Of a stretch of DNA of 64,000 bases, positions 59,927 to 64,000 are shown in pieces. Source of the stretch: Lutraria lutraria. Taxonomy: Eukaryota; Mollusca; Bivalvia; Venerida; Mactridae. Numbering within the stretch: the stretch's first letter is position 1; every line of letters starts with the position of its first letter. Below the pieces are notes generated by a model. It made no database searches, was not told the DNA's origin, and worked only from the letters and a program-made list of their open reading frames with translations. The translations under genes and the position numbers were made by a program. The stretch lies in assembly GCA_964023205.1 (NCBI GenBank), contig OZ026847.1, forward strand, positions 3,160,819 through 3,224,818. Direction: 5' to 3'.

Positions 59927-59983
59927 CTCTAAAAAACGGAGATGAGGTGGATACTTGGGGCGGAGCTGTAGACGGTTCCCGGT
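59927..59983 (-). CDS. Candidate exon upstream of the zinc-motif exon
   Basis: The minus strand has a donor TTTAGAG|GTTAGT after 59927. The acceptor is either TCATCAG (exon from 59983, 57 nt) or GATAAG (exon from 59990). The open frame gives REPSTAPPQVSTSSPFFR, and its last base joins the next exon to make a GAT codon, so phase is preserved across a 637-nt intron. The peptide is a low-complexity Ser/Pro linker, which limits confidence. Confidence 0.4.
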
Positions 59984-61037
59984 CTGATGACTTATCGCCG
60001 GGACAAAACCACATAACCAAAGGATCAGAAAAAAACATGATCTGTTCTTTCAAAGTAAATAACTTATTTCTAATGTTTTCATTGTTTTCGATTTATTTCT
60101 TTACAATTTCAGTAAAATTGTAACTACTGTGAAATTTGCAAAACTGTATTATTTCAACATTCGTTACAGAAACGTAATATTTAAACATTTGTCATGGACA
60201 TAAAATATCTCAACAATTGTCATGGTAACTGTTAAAATTCTAAACAAATTGGCCTTTAATATTTGTAAAAACCCTTGAGTTTTCATTTATCTGTTACAAA
60301 CTAGTCCACGAGCGAGCGTTAATTTCAGAACAAAAATAAAACAATCAGTAGAACATTAAATTCTAGCTGCAATAATAAAAACAATGCATTTATCTTAATA
60401 CGAACAGCATGCAACAAAAACATTGTTGAAGATTTCAGTAATAATTCAATAATAATCTCCTTGTAATTTCTGAATTCTCCAAGAGAGCAGTTACACAAGA
60501 TACACACAAATGTGACACACTGCAATAAAACACGTCTCCAGCTTTATCAGCCTTCAATGACCGCATTAATTGAAGAAATTTGATATAAATGTCCGTTTAA
60601 TCGTCTAAAACCAATATTTGCATTTGTTTTCCTAGCTCGATGCTGAAAAGGATATTTACAAGACAGTGCTGCATGTAAACCCTTCAATATTAGTGGCAGT
60701 ACATTAATTCAATAACATGTGTGTACATTACACTAAAATTTATCACCATTTTATAGCTTGATTTAGACATATTAATTAGATAATGAAATATAATATCCCT
60801 GCATCCTCGACAAATGAATCAATATATTTGTATATGGCAAGAAGAAAACATAACGTAACAGAAGACAATTCAAGCATTAAAGCAAATACATGTGCTCATT
60901 AATGTTCTTTTGCTCATTAGAAATTTAGCATATTTGTGACCACATGATAAAGTCTACAGAAACGTCTACATGATCTTAGATATATACTGATCTACACCTA
61001 GTAAGATAAACTGACCCCAAACATGATGTTACAATTA
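59984..61037. other. AT-rich DNA, likely intronic
   Basis: No further exon of the minus-strand candidate gene was found. The frame continuing above 59990 is open for about 30 codons but lacks a convincing acceptor. Confidence 0.35.
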
Positions 61038-61945
61038 ACTCCTCCCACAGATTGTATAACCAACTAACTTCTATCACAGATTGTTACACCAACAAACCTT
61101 TCTCACATATTACACCAACAATCCCCTCCCACAGATTGTAAGACCAACAAACCTCTATCACATACTGTTACACCAACAAACCCTTCTCACGTATTACACC
61201 AACAATCCCATCCCACAGATTTTAAGACCAACAAACCTCTATCACAGATTGTTCCACCAACAAACCTTTCTCACATATTACACCAACAATCCCCTCCCAC
61301 AGATTGTAAGACCAACAAACCTCTATCACAGATTGCAAGAACAACAAACCCCTCCCACAGATTACAAGACCAACAAACCACTCCCACAGATTGTAACACC
61401 AACAAACCCCTCCCACAGATTGCAAGACCAACAAACCCCTCCCACAGATTGCAAGACCAACAAACCCCTCCCACAGATTGCAAGACCAACAAACCCCTCT
61501 CACAGATTGCAAGACCAAAAAAACCCTCTCACAGATTGTAAGACCAACAAACCCCTCCCACAGATTGCAAGACCCACAAACCCCTCCCACAGATTGTAAG
61601 ACCAACAAACCCCTCCCACAGATTGCAAGACCAACAAACCCCTCTCACAGATTGCAAGACCAACAAACCCCTCCCACATATTGCAAGACTAAAAAAACCC
61701 TCCCACAGATTGCAAGACCAACAAACCCCTATCACAGATTGTAAGACCAACAAAATCTCCCACAGATTGCAAGACCAACAAACCCCTCACACAGATTGTA
61801 AGACCAACAAACCCCTCCCACAGATGATTGCAAGACAAACAAACCCCTCTCACAGATTGCAAGACCAACAAACCCCTCCCACAGATTGCAAGACCAACAA
61901 ACCCCTCCCACAGATTGCAAGACCAACAAACCCCCTATCACAGAG
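61038..61945. repeat. 29-bp minisatellite, about 31 copies, with trimeric start
   Basis: Unit CCCCTCCCACAGATTGCAAG + ACCAACAAA. The first third (to about 61345) is built of 84-bp trimers: a 26-bp TTCTCACATATTACACC form, a CCTCCCACAGATTGTAAGACC form, and a CTATCACAGATTGTTACACC form. The rest is a simple homogeneous 29-bp array. One unit near 61826 has a 3-bp ATG insertion. Open frames on both strands here are artefacts. Confidence 0.95.
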
Positions 61946-62387
61946 TGTTGCCTTTCCGCTGATTTGCTTTAAGTCATATTCTTTTATTTGGATTAGTGAA
62001 CAATTTCATTATAATTCATTTAGACTGAGAAGTTTTTCAAACAGAGGGTCTTTCTTTATCTATTTTCATTGCTGAACTATTGTTATGTGGCTGATCTATT
62101 ATTGATTTAGCTCCTGTGTTGACCTTCAAGGAGACATAAATAATTCAAACTTCGACTATAAAGACTATACAGAAACAATAAAAACTATTTCCCTGCAAGC
62201 GAAACTGACAGCATAAAAATCAAGAACACTTTCTGCACTTAGATCGGATTACCGCTAACCATTTTTAAAAAAAATCTTTTTTAACAATTAACCGCGAACA
62301 ACAGACACACTGAACTTCTTCACTGGTGCTGTTTAAATCAGTGTTAAGAGATGGGGCCAATTGTTCAGATTATGATGATACTTATAC
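61946..62387. other. Non-coding DNA
   Basis: No gene or element recognised. Confidence 0.35.
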
Positions 62388-62564
62388 TGCAGTACAATCT
62401 CTCAAGAGCGGCCCTCTGTAGAACAACAAACTCTCTATAACAACACCTTCAAAATTTCCCTAAGCTGATATTTACTATAAATTTAACCTCTGTAGAGCAA
62501 CAACCTCTCAACAACGGCCATTTTTTGCAGCTTCCACAGGGTGTTACTCTATAGAGGTAATGTA
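62388..62564 (-). mobile_element. TA-MITE family 2, inverted relative to the others
   Basis: TGCAGTACAATCTCTCAAGA left, TCTATAGAGGTAATGTA right. The internal order (AACAACGGCCATTTTTTGCA then CTTCCACAGGGTGTTACTCT) is the reverse of 27997-28161. Confidence 0.7.
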
Positions 62565-62624
62565 CATATAATCAATATGGTGCTCAGCCCCTTTAAAAGG
62601 AATTAATGAAAACATGAATTTGTC

Positions 62625-62662
62625 TTGAACTATTCTTGCATAATTCATGAATAGTTCATGAA
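62625..62662. repeat. Dispersed hairpin repeat, copy 2
   Basis: TTGAACTATTC ... GAATAGTTCATGAA preceded by ATGAAAACATGAATTTGTC, as at 4567-4602. Confidence 0.55.
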
Positions 62663-62823
62663 GTATGAAAAACTGTTTGACTGGGGTACTAACCACATTC
62701 TATCAGCAAGCTACTTAGTAACCAAGCTACCCCACATAATTCAGGGGTGGAGGACAATTACACGTAAGATGTAAAATCTGCAGCTGAATATGTCAAGGAG
62801 AATGTGAGTCTCGTCTTTTGGTG

Positions 62824-63015
62824 TCAAATATTACGCTCGCGAATTTCCTCAATCAACATAGTATGATCCATCATAGTACCACAGGGCAGTGCCGTTATTG
62901 TTAGTAACAAATTAAATGCCTCTTTTAAAGTCCCATAAGCATATAAACGTGTCGGTCGTAATAGTTTCTGTTTGTTCCATAACAGAGGAATCTGGTGTGT
63001 TTTCCTCTTGTGCAT
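62824..63015 (-). other. Open frame with faint MADF-like end (very tentative)
   Basis: A minus-strand frame of 63 codons ends in HTMLIEEIRERNI before a stop. LIEE[IV]R[EK]R is the way many MADF/Myb-SANT-like domains begin, but the expected aromatic continuation is absent, and a competing frame on the same strand is also open. No good splice donor follows. It could be a transposon-derived fragment or chance. Confidence 0.12.
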
Positions 63016-63058
63016 ACTTTATAGCAAGAAAACTTGTTACAGCATCAAAACCGCTATT

Positions 63059-63089
63059 GTATTTTTTTCAATATCATTGAAAAAAATAC
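63059..63089. repeat. Perfect 14-bp-arm hairpin
   Basis: GTATTTTTTTCAAT, ATC loop, then its exact reverse complement ATTGAAAAAAATAC. Confidence 0.85.
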
Positions 63090-63143
63090 TATTTATAGAA
63101 CAGCAGTGTTTTCCCGCAGTCATTTTATGCAAACAGCGTAAAG

Positions 63144-63151
63144 TGACGTCA
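63144..63151. promoter_or_regulatory. CRE palindrome
   Basis: TGACGTCA, an exact CREB/ATF consensus, 55 bp from the hairpin at 63059. No gene start was found nearby, so its use is unknown. Confidence 0.3.
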
Positions 63152-63709
63152 TGCACTCTCTATATTTCAAGTTTACAAAAGCAAAATTCACATCGTAGTG
63201 AGTGTTTTTAGAAAAAAGAAGGATCGTTTCCTCGGTAATTATTATCTTGGGATAAAATCAGCAATTGTTTGTTTTTTGCATATGTATTTTTTTAGCAAAA
63301 AGTTAATGGGACTTTAAGTGTTAAGTGTTTTATAAATCGGTGACAATTAAACTGTTCTATGAACAAGATGTTAAATGACTGAATGTCCTTCGTAAGTCTC
63401 AGAAAATGAAGGCAATCAAGATCATACGAAACTGTATTTAAATAATGTGAAAATATTCCAATTTTAATGAATAACAAATTGATTTTTCCAAATACGGTCA
63501 GAACTGGGATTTTTTTAGCAAATGTTTATTTTTCTAAGTTAGCTAAGTACTCCTGGACCTCCGAAGATACTAAAATGTGTTCAAACATTTATCTTAGACA
63601 TTTAGTCTAGTAGTTTAATTAACGACCCTTTCCAAAGCAATGCTCATTAATCAGAGCCTCACCATTGTGAGGGGAGAGAAGATACAGGAGAACAGGGCAT
63701 TTATATCCA
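63152..63709. other. Non-coding DNA
   Basis: No gene or element recognised. Confidence 0.35.
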
Positions 63710-63799
63710 TATATATCGAGGGTTCAGTGCAACAGTGTCGTAACTCATATTGAAATAAGAACAAGTTATGACAGTGTTGCGATGAGCCCTCGATATATA
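63710..63799. repeat. Inverted repeat, 36-bp arms with five mismatches
   Basis: Left arm TATATATCGAGGGTTCAGTG + CAACAGTGTCGTAACT; right arm AGTTATGACAGTGTTGCGAT + GAGCCCTCGATATATA; 18-nt loop. Probably a hairpin MITE or a decayed foldback. Confidence 0.8.
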
Positions 63800-63824
63800 C
63801 TCTTTATTTCGATATTTTTTCCTT

Positions 63825-63905
63825 GTTCTTTATTGTGCCCAATGTAAAGCACCGATACATGTTTCACAAGTTTCCTGTGATTTCCTATACACAGTACTTA
63901 TTACA
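63825..63905 (-). mobile_element. SINE B fragment
   Basis: Read in reverse: ATAGGAAATCACAGGAAACT then CGGTGCTTTACATTGGGC and AATAAAGAACAAGG, the same order as the body of the SINE at 25450. Confidence 0.6.
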
Positions 63906-64000
63906 TACATCAAGTATTACAATAACATCTTCAACTCTACTTGTATTAAATCATTTATGATTGTGGTCAATGTTTTGCCTCTCCTTGTCGAACAACAAAA

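Noticed and set aside
61081..62075. Open frames on both strands, some Cys-rich repeats on the minus strand
   Set aside because: Both strands open because the 29-bp unit lacks stops; no gene evidence.

Overview
This is a eukaryotic nuclear sequence, AT-rich and mostly non-coding. It carries GT-AG exon boundaries, tRNA-derived SINEs with CAAA-type tails, short TA-flanked inverted-repeat elements, and pearl/Helentron-like elements that begin AACAAGAGGGCCA or end in a GAGCAC...GTGCTC...GAGCTAAAA hairpin. That repeat mix is typical of bivalve molluscs; the species cannot be named from the sequence alone. No bacterial, phage or viral gene was recognised.

Layout. 1-10 kb: AT-rich intron or intergenic DNA with a pearl-like element (1425-1826), a 34-bp minisatellite (6504-7142) and a Helentron-like element containing a 320-bp foldback (8883-9202). 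9.6-10.75 kb: the one clear gene piece, a 364-codon first coding exon on the minus strand (10752-9661) ending at a GTAAGT donor; it encodes a disordered, serine-rich protein with three PP1-docking-like [KR]KS[VI]SF motifs. 11-29 kb: AT-rich DNA with SINEs, MITEs, a 26-bp minisatellite (16303-17205) and a 66-bp tandem repeat (28925-29345).

30.6-48.25 kb: the dominant feature, a head-to-tail array of ten full monomers of about 1,681 bp plus partial units at both ends. Each monomer is a mosaic of a TA-MITE, an exon-like gene fragment of unknown origin, pearl/Helentron-like pieces, a strong G-quadruplex motif and a nuclear-receptor-like direct repeat. Diagnostic indels show that monomers 7-8 and 9-10 are a duplicated dimer. 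Two near-identical Helentron-like elements (29551-30560 and 50214-51344) lie in the same orientation on either side.

51-64 kb: more MITEs and SINEs, including a 144-bp element nested in a SINE with a 6-bp target duplication; a hammerhead-ribozyme-like motif (56335-56373); two phase-compatible candidate exons of a second minus-strand gene with a CxxxxC zinc-motif half (59983-59927 and 59289-59207); a 29-bp minisatellite with an early trimeric structure (61038-61945); and several perfect or near-perfect hairpins at the right edge.

Most long open reading frames in this window come from tandem or dispersed repeats, not genes. Only the 9661-10752 exon is confidently coding; the other exons are proposals from splice signals and phase. 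No functional link between the two candidate genes can be drawn.
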